From the NCBI RefSeq assembly GCF_009389715.1, contig NC_052399.1:5768585-5832584 (forward strand): a stretch of 64,000 nucleotides of DNA. The letters run 5' to 3'. The translations under genes were made by a program, and so were the position numbers. Source of the DNA: Phoenix dactylifera. Its lineage: Eukaryota > Streptophyta > Magnoliopsida > Arecales > Arecaceae. The notes beneath the pieces were generated by a model. It saw only the letters and a program-made list of their open reading frames with translations, had not been told where the DNA came from and did not search any database. Below are positions 1-10,816 of the stretch, one piece after another; the first letter of the stretch is position 1, and every line of letters begins with the position of its first letter.

Positions 1-1
1 T

Positions 2-301
2 GCCGCGTTCCACAGCGGGCTGGGCGACGCCGCCGAACGGGAGGGGGAGCTGAGGGACGCCTTCGCGATATACGATCTGGACAAGAACGGGCTGATCTCC
101 GCGAAGGAGCTTCATCTGGTGCTGACGAGATTGGGCGAGAAGTGCTCTGTTCAGGACTGCTCCCGGATGATCCGGTCTGTCGATTTGGACGGCGATGGTA
201 GCGTGAACTTTGAGGAGTTCAAGAAGATGATGGGCAACGGCGGGGGAAGGAAGGCATCTGACGGCAGTGGATCTCCGTTGCCGTCTTCATCCTCTAAGTG
301 A
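2..301 (+). CDS. Calmodulin-like calcium-binding protein (CML), 3' end
   Basis: Partial coding region whose start lies before the window; the frame is open from base 2 to the TGA at 299-301. It reads about 99 residues with two EF-hands. Their calcium loops are [12 protein letters not shown] and [12 protein letters not shown], each with acidic residues at loop positions 1, 3 and 12. The linker [13 protein letters not shown] is typical of plant CML proteins of the CML25/26 type. The tail after the last helix ([20 protein letters not shown]) is short and Ser-rich. Family role: a cytosolic or nuclear Ca2+ sensor without catalytic activity. The N-terminal EF-hands, if present, lie outside. No intron is seen in this part. 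The exact CML number cannot be assigned. Confidence 0.9.
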   Translation, partial: AAFHSGLGDAAEREGELRDAFAIYDLDKNGLISAKELHLVLTRLGEKCSVQDCSRMIRSVDLDGDGSVNFEEFKKMMGNGGGRKASDGSGSPLPSSSSK

Positions 302-458
302 TGTGGGATATTGTTCATTCTTAGACGTTCTTTGGATGGAGATGAGGGCTTAATTAGTCTATCAAATTTCTTATCTCATTTGAGACGTCTTTATAGCTTG
401 CGACCTGTAGTTGTGTGTTCTGGGATGCGTCTGAGAACTGACAATTACTAATTAGAGG

Positions 459-464
459 AATAAA
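459..464 (+). terminator. Candidate polyadenylation signal of the CML gene
   Basis: AATAAA about 160 bp after the CML stop codon, followed by T-rich sequence. This is the right spacing for a plant near-upstream element. It rests on motif and position only. Confidence 0.45.
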
Positions 465-877
465 TAAGCTTTTTCTTTCTTTTGCTTTGTGTTTTCTTCT
501 TTTTTTTCTTCTTTTTTTTTGCGGAGAAGACGAGCTGGTACTCTATTCAGATTCGTTTTATAGTTTACTCTTATAACTTTTTCTTTATGTTTAACTAGTC
601 TTGCGAGAGGGTTAAGGTAGGGACTCAGGGCTTAAATTATCTTTGATATTGGAATTCTCTTGATGGGATTTAAGAAGATATAGGTAGGAAGTAGATTTGT
701 CCGTGTTCTTTGTTTTTTCTTCTTTCTTTTTTAGTTTCCGCAAGAGAGTGAAGAACCAAAGGGGGTTTCAATTGGTAATCCACTGGGCAGTGCGCTCTTT
801 TCTTCTAATTTAAACTTTAGAGATTTTTTTGGCACGCGTAAAAGAAGTGGACCATTGTAACTGTACTGTATTTCATA
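465..877. other. Intergenic, no gene seen
   Basis: T/C-rich sequence between the CML 3' end and a TRIM relic. I see no supported coding frame or RNA gene. Confidence 0.6.
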
Positions 878-1195
878 TGTAATGACTCAGAATCTTTAAG
901 ATCTATCCAGCGAATAACCGATGTGGGACTAAACACACGTCCGCACGGATCCTCACATACTCCCTCCGTTCAGGCCCTGACGTCCTCGTCAGGCTAAGGG
1001 TTCAAATCTATTCAAATCTAATCACAAACACCACGATTAGTCCATGGTCAGCCCCAATGGATTCGTGCTGCAGTATACTCGGGTCCACATAGGTTATGGG
1101 CCGGATTGGCTCTGATACCATTTGTAATGACTTAGGATCTCACCTAAAATGACTAGCCGAAAGATATTATTTGGATTTCTTGAAGATATTAATCT
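878..1195 (-). mobile_element. TRIM retroelement relic (copy 1 of 3)
   Basis: Non-coding LTR element read on the minus strand. The 3' LTR is 878-957 (TGTGAGGATCC start, ...TCATTACA end). It is preceded by a purine tract (complement of 958-968). The primer-binding site is the complement of 1109-1120 (TGGTATCAGAGC, initiator Met tRNA). The 5' LTR begins at 1123 and is truncated near 1195. The LTR shares long blocks with the copies at 31.7 and 37.9 kb, including GTCCCACATCGGTTATTCGC and CCAAATAATATC. There is no coding capacity, as expected for a TRIM. The 3' LTR carries the same internal LTR deletion as the 3' LTR at 31885-31970. Confidence 0.8.
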
Positions 1196-3100
1196 GTCAT
1201 TTAATGTAAAGTCATAATTTTTTCATGGCACCAAGAAATCCCATCCGTCCAGTAAAGACAGAGTATTAATTATATTTATTTTAAAATATTTAATTTTATT
1301 TAAACTAAAAAAATTTGATTCAAATTGTTACGACCTCACATTATTATAACTATATATTTTAATTTAAAAAGTAAAGAAAGATCAATAAAAAAAAAGTTTT
1401 GATTTCAAATTTTTTTTATGAGAGATTTAAGCTGAATTTTTTTTTCTTTTCGACCAGATCAATTCAAAAGTTACATTTTTCTTAGAGTGGAGATTGAATT
1501 CTTAAAAAAAAAAAATCTAATTATTAACCTTTCTAATGTACAAAATAATAGATGATATACATGATATAAGTCATTTATTCTTAATTATGATATAAAATAA
1601 AATAAGTAATTTAACTAATATCTAACCAATAAAAATATGGTGATGATGTCAAAACTTAAAAGTATCAAATAGTATATATTTTAATAATATATTAATTATT
1701 AGTTACATTTGCGTGTTGTGAGAATTGCTATCCGAAATAATTTATATTTATATTCAAATTATTAAAAATAACAATATGTTATACAAATACTAAGAAATTT
1801 AATTCAAGAAATATATGGGGATGAAGATATATAATAGAAATTTAGGAAAATCAAGAGCAATAGAATATCTCATTAAAATACTAGAAATATAAATTTTGAA
1901 GTTACTAAAAATGACAATGTATGAATAAAATAAGAATAAAAAGTTTAATAAAAATATATAAATAAATTTTAAAATTTAATAATTATTAGATAGGAATGTT
2001 GCAAAAATGATTAAAAATAGAAAGTAAAACTATATATATTATAAAAAACTTATAAATCACAATAATAAATGAAAAATAACCAGTCAACCTAAATAATAAA
2101 TTTGACTTATATTTCTTTTATTTTTTGCATTTCTCCATCGCATCTACACAATGAAGTCAAAATCTTGAATTCTATGCTTTCTTATTTGCAGTCTGTTTTG
2201 ATTCCATTTCGATTCTTTTTTATTCCTGAGAACCAAATATGTTGTTAATCTAACTAAAAGTTTTTTCAAAAGAAAAAAAATTAAAAATATAAAAAAGGGG
2301 AAGCTTGATATGTTGCCCTTACAAAATGGAACAAAAAAAATATAATTACATAGTAGTGCAAATACATTATCATTTTGACATCATATTTACGTCAAAATTA
2401 TAACAATAAAGATAATGCTCGCAGAATTGGTTGGGTAACATTTATTCAGGTAGAAATATCTTCTAAGAATATTTAAATTTTTTTATAATTGCTATTGATG
2501 CCTATAATCAAAAAATTGGTAATTTCTTGGGACAATAATAATAATAACAGCGCTGCCTATCATTTTCAAGAAAGTAGTATGGTACACATGATACAAAGAC
2601 ACGGAAGGTTGCAAGTGAGCTGATAGGCTTTGGGCTTTCTCTCTATTTATTATGCTTCTTTTATGTTCTTTCCCCTCTCTGTCAATTACATTATGTCCCT
2701 TAACTTCCCCTTTTCTGGTTTTGTAGTTTGAAAAAAAAAAAACAGATTTATTTCTAAGTGATTTTAAATTTTTCTTGATATATAGTTTTACCAACTTGTA
2801 CTTTTCTCCATCCGCAAAATATTTGCAATTGTGGAATCACACGTCCCTTTCTTGCCAAATTCTTCCTCATTCTACCTCTAAGACTAAAAAGCATGAACCG
2901 TTAGATGCTAGAAGTTACTCGGCGGGAGCTGCTAAATGGCAGATACCCATCTGGGCCAAGGATGCAAACATGGTCGATACATGAATGACAAACCCAGGTC
3001 CAGGGTACGTCACTAGCAATCCCTACACCATCAGATGGAACTTGAAACAGGCCCATGGGCCACAAAGCCGGGCCAGCCCAGGATTTCCTTGTCAACTAGA
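1196..3100. other. AT-rich intergenic DNA
   Basis: Very AT-rich sequence with many homopolymer runs. No supported gene; the short open frames have no recognisable content. Confidence 0.6.
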
Positions 3101-3103
3101 GGC

Positions 3104-3207
3104 TTCCGGAATTCTGGCGTTCCTTCGCGCTCCTACACGCATGGAGAATATTAGGAAGAGCGGAAACTGGAAACTTCAAGACCTCTCCTCCTCCTCACTT
3201 ATAAATA
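3104..3207 (+). promoter_or_regulatory. HSP20 promoter: heat-shock elements and TATA box
   Basis: Two heat-shock-element-like motifs, TTCCGGAA at 3104-3111 and GAAACTTC at 3170-3177, lie upstream of a TATA box (TATAAATA) at 3200-3207. The TATA box is 112 bp before the HSP20 ATG at 3319. This is the usual arrangement for heat-inducible plant small heat-shock genes. Heat control is inferred from the motifs. Confidence 0.6.
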
Positions 3208-3318
3208 CTCCAGTATCCGATCCCGAACACATCATCGAGAAGCCATTCAAACGTCTCCAAGTGAAGAGATCCTTAGCCAAATTTATTGTCGCCAACCGGT
3301 AGAGTTTCATTTAGAAGA

Positions 3319-3537
3319 ATGTCGGTTGTCAGGCGGAGCAACATCTTTGACCCCTTCTCCCTCGACGTCTGGGATCCTTTCCACAGCTTCCCTTTCGACA
3401 CCTTCCGCGCCCTCGCGGAGTCCCGCCCCAGCTTCGTCAGCGAGACCTCCGCCTTTGCCAACACCCGCATCGACTGGAAGGAGACCCCGGAGGCCCACAT
3501 CTTCAAAGCCGACCTCCCCGGGGTTAAGAAAGAGGAG
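3319..3537 (+). pseudogene. Class I small heat-shock protein (HSP20), truncated 5' part
   Basis: ATG at 3319 opens a 73-residue match to the cytosolic class I HSP20 N-terminus. It runs [20 protein letters not shown], then [16 protein letters not shown], then the start of the alpha-crystallin domain ([20 protein letters not shown]). Homology stops after VKKEE at about 3537. The frame continues into unrelated sequence to a stop near 3630. The family is normally about 150-160 residues, so more than half, including nearly the whole chaperone domain, is missing. The promoter looks intact, so a short transcript is possible. An ATP-independent holdase cannot be made from this remnant. The junction at about 3538 probably marks an insertion or deletion, and a CACTA element follows 400 bp later. 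Confidence 0.85.
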
Positions 3538-3873
3538 ACTTCAACCGCATTGATGGTTCGGATGAGAAGAGAGGGGGGGAAGCCCTACACTAACAAGATT
3601 GAAGTTAGGAAGTTCAGGAGTTCCTCATGACTAATGGGCTAGTCGACCCTAGGTTCATTGGCTCGCATTTCACTTGTTGCAACAATAGGTTTTGAAGGGC
3701 TTGTGTCTGGGAGAGGATAGACAGAGCATTCCCAGCTGGGTCCAGCGGTTCTCCGACTTCCGGGTGTGACATCTTGGATAGCCTCAGACCACTGTTCGAT
3801 TCTGGTGAGTAATATTGAGATGCTACTTCTAGGGCAAATCTTCTATTCGCACAAGTAATTTATTGTGGCATTA

Positions 3874-3914
3874 ATTTATTATTATTATTATTATCATTAT
3901 TATTATTATTATTT
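3874..3914. repeat. (TTA)n microsatellite
   Basis: About 13 imperfect ATT/TTA units with one interruption, ending 20 bp before the CACTA terminus. Confidence 0.85.
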
Positions 3915-3934
3915 GTAAAAGTTGGCGTTGAAGT

Positions 3935-5390
3935 CACTACAAGAAAAGTGAGATTTCCCGACACTTGTTTCCCGACGCTATGGAGAAGCGTCGTAAAAGT
4001 TTAGTTTAGCGCCTGAATTTGCCGACGCTTATAAAAAGCGTGGGTAAATTTTGAGAATCGACGACGCTTTAGAGCGTCGGAAAAAGTCTGGACCTAAGAC
4101 GACGCTTATAAGCGTCGTCAGAGGCCAAATCCCTTCAAAACCGCTCGCTTCCCTCCCGATGCCCTAGCTGATCCTGCGCCGACATAATTCCTTAAAAATC
4201 TCTCCTCTCCCTCGTCCGAAGAGCGGATCCGCGGAAGACGATGGAGGGCGCCTCGGAGGAGCTCGAGTGTTGAAGCCGCTACCTCAGCTCCCGACGAGAG
4301 AGGAGCGGAAGATAATGGAGGGTGCCTCGGAGGAGCTCGAGCACCGAAGCCGCTACCTCAGCTCCCTCATCCAGCGCACCAAGCTCAAGCCCGACGGCGA
4401 GCCGGAGAAGAGTCGCCAGCAGCCGGCGAAGCCCGACAAGGAGAAGCATCGCCCCACCGTCAGCGGCGGGAGAAGGAGGAAAGGGTTGGGGTTGTCGATG
4501 GCGGCGAGGATGATGCGCAGGAGCAGTGGCAGAACGTGCGGGTGAGGGCTCGCGCTAGCCCTCAAGAAGGCACGCTATCTCCCCCTCCTCTATTTCTCAG
4601 ATTCGTTTTTTCCGCAGGAATTTGCTAGCCAGCTTTTACCTCTGCTTCCCAAACCCTAATCCTCTGTGGGGACGGAGAGTGTTACATAAGGTTTTTTTTC
4701 GTGGGGACTCTGATTCTTTATTTTTTGGTTACTAATTATGTTCGGATTAGCAGCTGAGGATGGAATTGGTTACTAATCAAGTGGCTCGGAGGTAGCTGGA
4801 GAAGGAGATCGTGAGAGAGGAGAGGGAGTTGGGTCCTCTCCAGAGAAAGAAGGGGAGCCAGAGAGCTGAGAGAGAGAGGCTTTTCATTTCTGAGAGAGAC
4901 TCTCCTCTCTCGGCAGGAGCCGCAGGACATCTCCCATCGGGGCTGGGGCGCGACTCGCGAGGGCGAACCGGCGAAGAACGCTTCTCGCGCCGGCAGGTGG
5001 AAGTAGCTGTTCTTGGCCTCTTGGGCGAAGCCCCCGCCGGCTCCTCTTCCCGTAGGCCCCCGCCGGCGACTTCTTCTCCCAGTCCATTGCCGAGTATGCT
5101 CTGATTCTTTATGGAAAAATAATTTTTTTTAAAAAATTTATGGCTAACGCCGACGCTTTTAAGCGTTGGCTTTGGTACTTTTAGCGACGCTTAAAAGCGT
5201 CGCTAAACACCGTCGTCAAAAATCAACCTTTTACGACGCTTTTCAAAAGCGTCGGGAAAAATTTTTCCCACTCAGGTATAGGCAACGCTTCGGCGACGCT
5301 TTGCATAGCGTGGGGTGGGTCTTTACCGACGCTTATAAGCGTCGGCAAAAGATATCAAAAACGTCGGGAAAGATCACTTTTTTTGTAGTG
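3935..5390. mobile_element. Non-autonomous CACTA (En/Spm) DNA transposon
   Basis: The left end is CACTACAAGAAAAGTGAGAT and the right end is CTTTTTTTGTAGTG. The inverted termini agree over about 29 bp with a few mismatches. The target duplication is a perfect 3 bp AGT (3932-3934 and 5391-5393), diagnostic of CACTA elements. Both subterminal regions are packed with inverted copies of a motif like CCGACGCTTATAAGCGTCGG, the expected transposase-binding arrays. The 1456 bp element has no transposase frame, so it depends on an autonomous partner. The centre (about 4130-5100) is GC-rich and carries a host-gene-like fragment. Confidence 0.93.
4315..4545 (+). pseudogene. Gene fragment inside CACTA, dynein light chain-like first exon
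   Basis: The frame from the ATG at 4315 reads MEGASEELEHRSRYLSSLIQ, then a charged Lys/Glu/Pro stretch, to a stop near 4545. The opening resembles N-termini of plant dynein light chain-like (LC6/LC8-related) proteins as I recall them. In a shifted frame the end reads NVRVRA, also expected there. Its opening is duplicated in tandem with a 74 bp period: a near-identical copy starts at 4241 and is broken by a stop codon. It sits wholly within CACTA ends, so it looks like a transduplicated host exon. The family name rests on memory and is uncertain; that it is a captured GC-rich coding fragment is better supported. Confidence 0.45.
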
Positions 5391-6431
5391 AGTGAAAGGC
5401 AACCCCATATTCCAATGGGACTTATGGTGAAATGAAAATTCTTTATGAGATATATACCAGCATCAGGTACATTCATTAGTCACAAGGATATTGGCATTTT
5501 GTTTATTCGTTGATTTCCTTTTCGACTGGATGATGCCTGCTGCGTGAAAGAACAGTTAACGAGCGTGATGCTTGATCAAGGGCAAAATAGCATCGTTAGG
5601 TGGACGGCCTTAATAGTTTGCTTGGAGAGGTGAACTCCCGTAGCGTTCATGTATCAGTCTTCCATATGGGTCGATATCGCTTTCATCACTAATATTGTCA
5701 CCATCCCCTAGTCTAATATTTGATTTAATTTTTTAGAACAAAATAATAAACCGCTAATGATAGTCATACTGATCATAATAATAGAAAATAATGAAAGAAA
5801 AAGGTGGCCTTAGTTGATTATGCTGTGATGTGACTTATCCAAATGATAAAGAAATACATTTAAAAAGTATTAGTTTTGGACGATTTGGATGCTGAAAAGT
5901 TAACTGCTATTCTATCATAGCAGCAGGTGCCTTTATGTGTAACATTGTTGGTTTGGATGCTCTGGAGTTTCAACCGAGCACATATTTTTAAATAATTCTT
6001 CTATATCTTTGACATTCTGATATTTTCAAAATTATTACTATGGCTTAGAATGTGACACTCGACACTTAGTCTACAGATGGACGGCCATAATTGATGGCTT
6101 GAAGTGAAAACCGCCTCCCTTTTTGAACTGGGCTTCTCTCTGAAAAAAATAAAAGCAAAATAGAATTAGTTTATCACCTGATATTGATGGGACGTCTGAG
6201 CTGCCGAATTCCGCTCGCGTTTTAGTATGTTGTCATTTCTTTAAAACAATAAAAATAAAAATTTTATTGTTATTTTTTAAATTTATAAAAAAATATTTGA
6301 TGAGGATGGAGCCAGATATGGTCAAGGATAAAAAAAAAAATTAGATATTGGATGAAGAGGCAATGGGAAAAATGGTAGAAGTAAAAAAATATATATAAAT
6401 TTTATATATCTATTTAAACAATATAAAAAAG

Positions 6432-6433
<2 letters not shown>
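5391..6433. other. Intergenic, no gene seen
   Basis: AT-rich DNA between the CACTA element and a TA microsatellite. No supported gene. Confidence 0.55.

Positions 6434-6483
<50 letters not shown>
6434..6483. repeat. (TA)n microsatellite
   Basis: About 24 perfect TA dinucleotides. Confidence 0.95.
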
Positions 6484-6486
<3 letters not shown>

Positions 6487-6785
6487 GTTGTTCTGTCTTG
6501 GGAGGTTGAGGGCTGAAATAGCGCTGGATGTATTCATTTATGAAATGATTCTCGTACAGCTGCTTTCCCCGCCTCAAATGAAAATAACTTTTAGCTGATA
6601 TAGAATTTGAACTATAATGCAGTGAAAATGTTAATATTAGTAAATATTTTTATAGAAAATTTTATAAATAACGTTATGTTCGAGAAAGGATTACTTAGCA
6701 TAATTTGTAGATAGGAAAAATAAAAGGGTAGAAAATATTTACACTCAATAAAACAGGAAAATATACCCTGCCTCAGAAATTTTAC

Positions 6786-7256
6786 TCACTCAGGAATAGC
6801 AACCAGTACGGGTCGCCAAGCCCTCCTAAGCAACCGATACCGGAGCCGCGCCACCGACCCAAACCTCCTCGCGCCTCCGACGCTCCGCCCCTCGAACCCC
6901 CACATCCTCGCCAAACCACCGCGTTCCCTTTCCAATTCAACTCCTCCCCCGCCACCACCCCAATTAACCTCTTCTTCCCCTTCCGTCGGCGGCGGGGACG
7001 ACGAGAATAAATCCTTCAGGCTGTGGCTCAGCAGCGCCTTTTTCTCCCCAAATTCCAAAGAATCCTCGCCGGATTGATTCCCCCGGCAGAGAAACCGGCG
7101 AAGGGACAAGATCTTGTGGGGCTTCTTCGGGGCTCTCCGTCGCCGGAAGTGGAATGACCGGGTTGCGCTGCCGCCTCCAGCGGCGGGGCTTCCGGGAGGG
7201 GTACTCGCCGCCACGCATTTCATCGCCAGCAGCCTAAATTTTCGCAGTGCTCTCAT
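6786..7256 (-). CDS. Small basic protein of unknown function
   Basis: An uninterrupted 156-codon frame in a GC-rich island, from the ATG complement at 7254-7256 to TGA at 6786-6788. It begins MRALRKFRLLAMKCVAASTP. It is rich in Arg, Gly and Ser and has two basic patches (FHFRRRRAPKKPHK and RLRYRLLRRAWRP). An acidic-Gly stretch (EGEEEVNWGGGGGG) lies between them. No signal peptide, transmembrane helix or catalytic motif is seen. Codon third positions are GC-rich, unlike the AT-rich surroundings, which favours a real gene. A CT repeat lies just upstream of the start, typical of a plant 5' leader. I do not recognise the family. The second Met (residue 12) could be the true start. Confidence 0.55.
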   Translation of the reverse strand: MRALRKFRLLAMKCVAASTPPGSPAAGGGSATRSFHFRRRRAPKKPHKILSLRRFLCRGNQSGEDSLEFGEKKALLSHSLKDLFSSSPPPTEGEEEVNWGGGGGGVELERERGGLARMWGFEGRSVGGARRFGSVARLRYRLLRRAWRPVLVAIPE

Positions 7257-7275
7257 CTCTCTCTCTCTCTCTCTT
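7257..7275. repeat. (CT)n tract upstream of the small basic gene
   Basis: Pure CT dinucleotides directly 5' of the minus-strand start codon, read as GA on the gene strand. Such tracts are common in plant 5' leaders and core promoters. Confidence 0.7.
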
Positions 7276-10200
7276 TCTAAGGTTGGATAGCTTGCTTCTT
7301 CTTCTTCTTCTTCTCTACATGTTCTTTTGCTTTCATCAATGGAGTCCTTTTCACTCTTTGGTTGTTTTTTTTTTTAATAGTTGGGTTTGTGTGTTAATCT
7401 ATTGGATTTTTCTCTTGTTAAGGAGATAGGGGTGAATTTGCGCCACGTGGGCACGAGGAGGGCATCATGATGGGGGATTTGCTTTTGGGAAAGAAAGATG
7501 CTAAAAGGAGCAGTGGAGGTCAGGTCGCGGATGTTGGGTGCGTTGGGATCGCTAGAAAACACAGATGTTAAGGCCAGTGTCTCACGTAATTTGTTAAGGA
7601 AGGATCAGGCCATCTCAGGATTTCAGGAGATGATGATGATGGGAATGGTGGCATCTTCTGGAAAGTGGCCTTTGGTTCAAGTTCAGCTCAATCCACCCTT
7701 CTAATAGGTCAGCACTTTTCTGTCTTGTTAGTTGTTTCTATCAGTGGGCCAATCTCTGTAGTTAGAGGTGGAAATCAAATCATAATAAATTGACTTGTTC
7801 CATGAAGAAATTTTTATATGCAATGTGTTACATATCCGAGCTTCTTATCAAATGCTTACAAGTATTATTTTTTTTTTATTGAAATGGAATGGAGGAAGTG
7901 GGATGCTTCTCCCAGATGTTCTTTGCTGTGTGCACGAAACATTTCTACACTCTAGAGTTCTCTAGGACCCAGTTAAATTAATAATATTAGTAAAACTGTT
8001 TACTTCATATAAAAAAGTCGAAATTATTCTTGAGCTGGGAGGAGGATACACACATTTTTTTATATTATTGGATGGATATTATGTCACTTAAGGTTATTTT
8101 GATCATTTTATAAATTTTTTCGATGTGTCATTTGGATTCCATTTAAAGTTAATGGTTTGACTAACATTCTGTTAAGTTATGGGTTGAAGTGTTAGATAAA
8201 AATAAACCTCAGGTAAGTATAGATATTTCAAACTATTGGGTGTAAGTGTAATTCACACCTAATCTCTACAGGGTTTTTGTAATTTACTCTTTAAAGAATT
8301 GTAAAAATGGAGTTAAACTCGAGTGTTGATTGCAAATCTAAGCATTTCTATTGTAATAGAAGATGGAGATGTAGGTAAAGATGTTTACCAATTTGGTGGT
8401 TGGTGGAGAAATTTATGTCGCGTCAAAGTGTTGAAGCACATGAAAACAATAGTACAACAGCTAAAAGATAAGGCAGGTCCGTGGTAGAGATTCTATAAAA
8501 AGGGCATGGAGCTGCTAACGAACCATGAAAGCTGCAAAGAAAGGGCATACATATATTCCTTCTGCAACAAGCAAATACAGATAGGCTTCAATCATTCATG
8601 TTAATAAAGTTTTGAAGCATAAAGTTATAAGAGTTTCTGCAAAAAAGCATGGGATAATAAGAGAAGCAAAATAATATATGAGGTTCTTGGATACGAATGG
8701 TAGAACATCAATACACACAGACACATTCTCTCTGTGCAGCACGCACGTGTGGACACACATGTTCCTGCACGTGTGAGTGCATGTTTGTGCATGTGTGTGC
8801 ATGTTTCTGCTGTTTCACAGTTCCTAGGAATATAAAATCAGAAGTGTAAGATTTCTTAAATTTGTTAGAGTTGATACTTTCTTCAAGATTTATCAAGTTT
8901 CCCCTCAAGAGATCTTTAATTTTTGCTTCTGAGGTTGAGACTAGGCTTCTGGGACATGAGTTTTGAGACTCTTGTGATCAAAGGGAAAAATAAGTGTTTT
9001 CTCCGGGGAAAAAAAACACACTTCATATTTCCACAACAAAGACAAGGGATTGAACTCCTTACAAGCTACCATTTTTTTTTTTACTAGTCTTAAAAGGGTT
9101 GAGCAATCATAACCCCTACCAGACCCCTTTCTTTTTTGATTTCTGCCTCCATCCACAACTCAGTCCAACCACTTAACCTTCCGATAGTTGCTCTAATTTC
9201 CCCCCTTTTTTTTGATGAAAGATAGTTGTTCCAATTTCACTAGCTCGATTTGACATATCCAACTTGATCTGATTTGCTAACGTCAAAAAAAAGGAAGTCT
9301 CTTGAAAAATAATTATATTTAGTGGAGTTATTAGTTACGGATGTGATTAGGAGAAATATAACTATGCCCTTTACCAAGAGGGTCCAAACCACCAACTTCA
9401 TGCCATTCACCTTAAAAAACATAAAACCACCAAGAAAGCTTGGAGAGAATAGTAAGATAAAAGGAGAAGAATTCTTCACATACATTCAGTGGAGATTATG
9501 CTACCAAGGCATAGAAGAGGAAATTTACCTATGAACAAGGAAGTGGAGAGTATTGTATATAGTGATTGTGAATAGATTCTATAGTTTTAGTTATTTGAAA
9601 ACTGAGGTGCTAGAATAACTTGTAAAATATATATTTATGCTAAGTTAAATACATCAAACTTATGAAGCACATGGTTGCACATCATTATTTTATTTGATTG
9701 ATTCCTATGTGCCCATTGATTTAGAATTTCATTCTTTTTATCTACCCTCACTTTACAGGTTTCTGTTATATTTCATCAGAATGACTTTGCAATCAAACTT
9801 CATACAGTGTAAGTAATTGACAGCAATGTTTCAGTTTAAGTTTGTATGATCCTGTACTATTATTAGTTACTATTGGGCAGAAACAAGTAGAATGCTAGAA
9901 ACCTAGACTCATGCTAGCTAGATGTGCCCTAGAAACCTTAAATAGCTGAGAACCATCTATCTTCTCCAGAATCAAAAGTTTCTTTTACAGTCTCTTGTCA
10001 TCTCTTCATTGAAGAAAATTTCTTGTTCTTTCTTACAGAGACATGTTACTTTGTTTACCTGTTTTCTTTCTACCCGCTCTCATAATGATAATAATTATCT
10101 TCACATCGGTTGAACAAGGCTGCAATTTAATTTGGGTTGGACATGTAAAATGTACTCCATTGTGGTTTCTCTTTGTTTGCATTTTTTGTCCAATCCACAT

Positions 10201-10480
10201 GGTAAAGTATCATTTGTTCAATAGCTGCATTACAGTCCTTTGTCATCAAAAGGGAAATGTTATCTAAAACCTGTTTTACAGATATTGGCGAAATGTCAAC
10301 CAAAACATCACATTGTTTGTGGATAACATTATCTGTATTTCACATTTCCTATATATTATGACCTATAAGATAATGATGCTGTTTCTTGATCCACTATAAA
10401 CAAGATACACTCATATTAAGATAAAGTTTCCCAGAGAGCTGAAGCTGTTGGAACAAGATGAATTGCCTACAGGTTGACTC
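7276..10480. other. Intergenic; no supported gene
   Basis: Mostly AT-rich. It contains an imperfect CA/TG-rich repeat at about 8710-8810 (CACGTGTG/TGTGCATG motifs). Short frames here show no family signature. The 3' untranslated region of receptor kinase A probably lies just right of this stretch. Confidence 0.5.
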
Positions 10481-10816
10481 CAAAACATCACTAGAGCAAC
10501 AGAAATCAGACTAAACTGGGAGTGCCCTGTGTTTTGGAAGTCACGCTACTTACATCAGGGATCAAATTGTACTCAACAAAGAACATAATTATTTCAATTT
10601 CACACAACAGATACTGGAATATAAAGAACAGAGAAAGTAATAGCCTAATCCATGACATTCTATCCCTGAAATGTGGATATATTTATAGCATAAGAAGACT
10701 CTATATACATGTACAATCCCGTCAATTATAAAATGCAAGGGTAAAACAGCTCCAGCTCTCTCTACGTTGATCCACACAGAATACACACTATTTAGAGCAT
10801 CCAGAATAATAGTACC

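Noticed and set aside
4811-5104. 97-codon frame in the CACTA element
   Set aside because: Low-complexity Arg/Ser/Pro sequence from GAGAG repeats and GC-rich filler; no link to the captured exon.
8596-8908. His/Cys/Thr-rich frames near 8.7 kb
   Set aside because: Product of an imperfect CA/TG repeat; no start context or domain.
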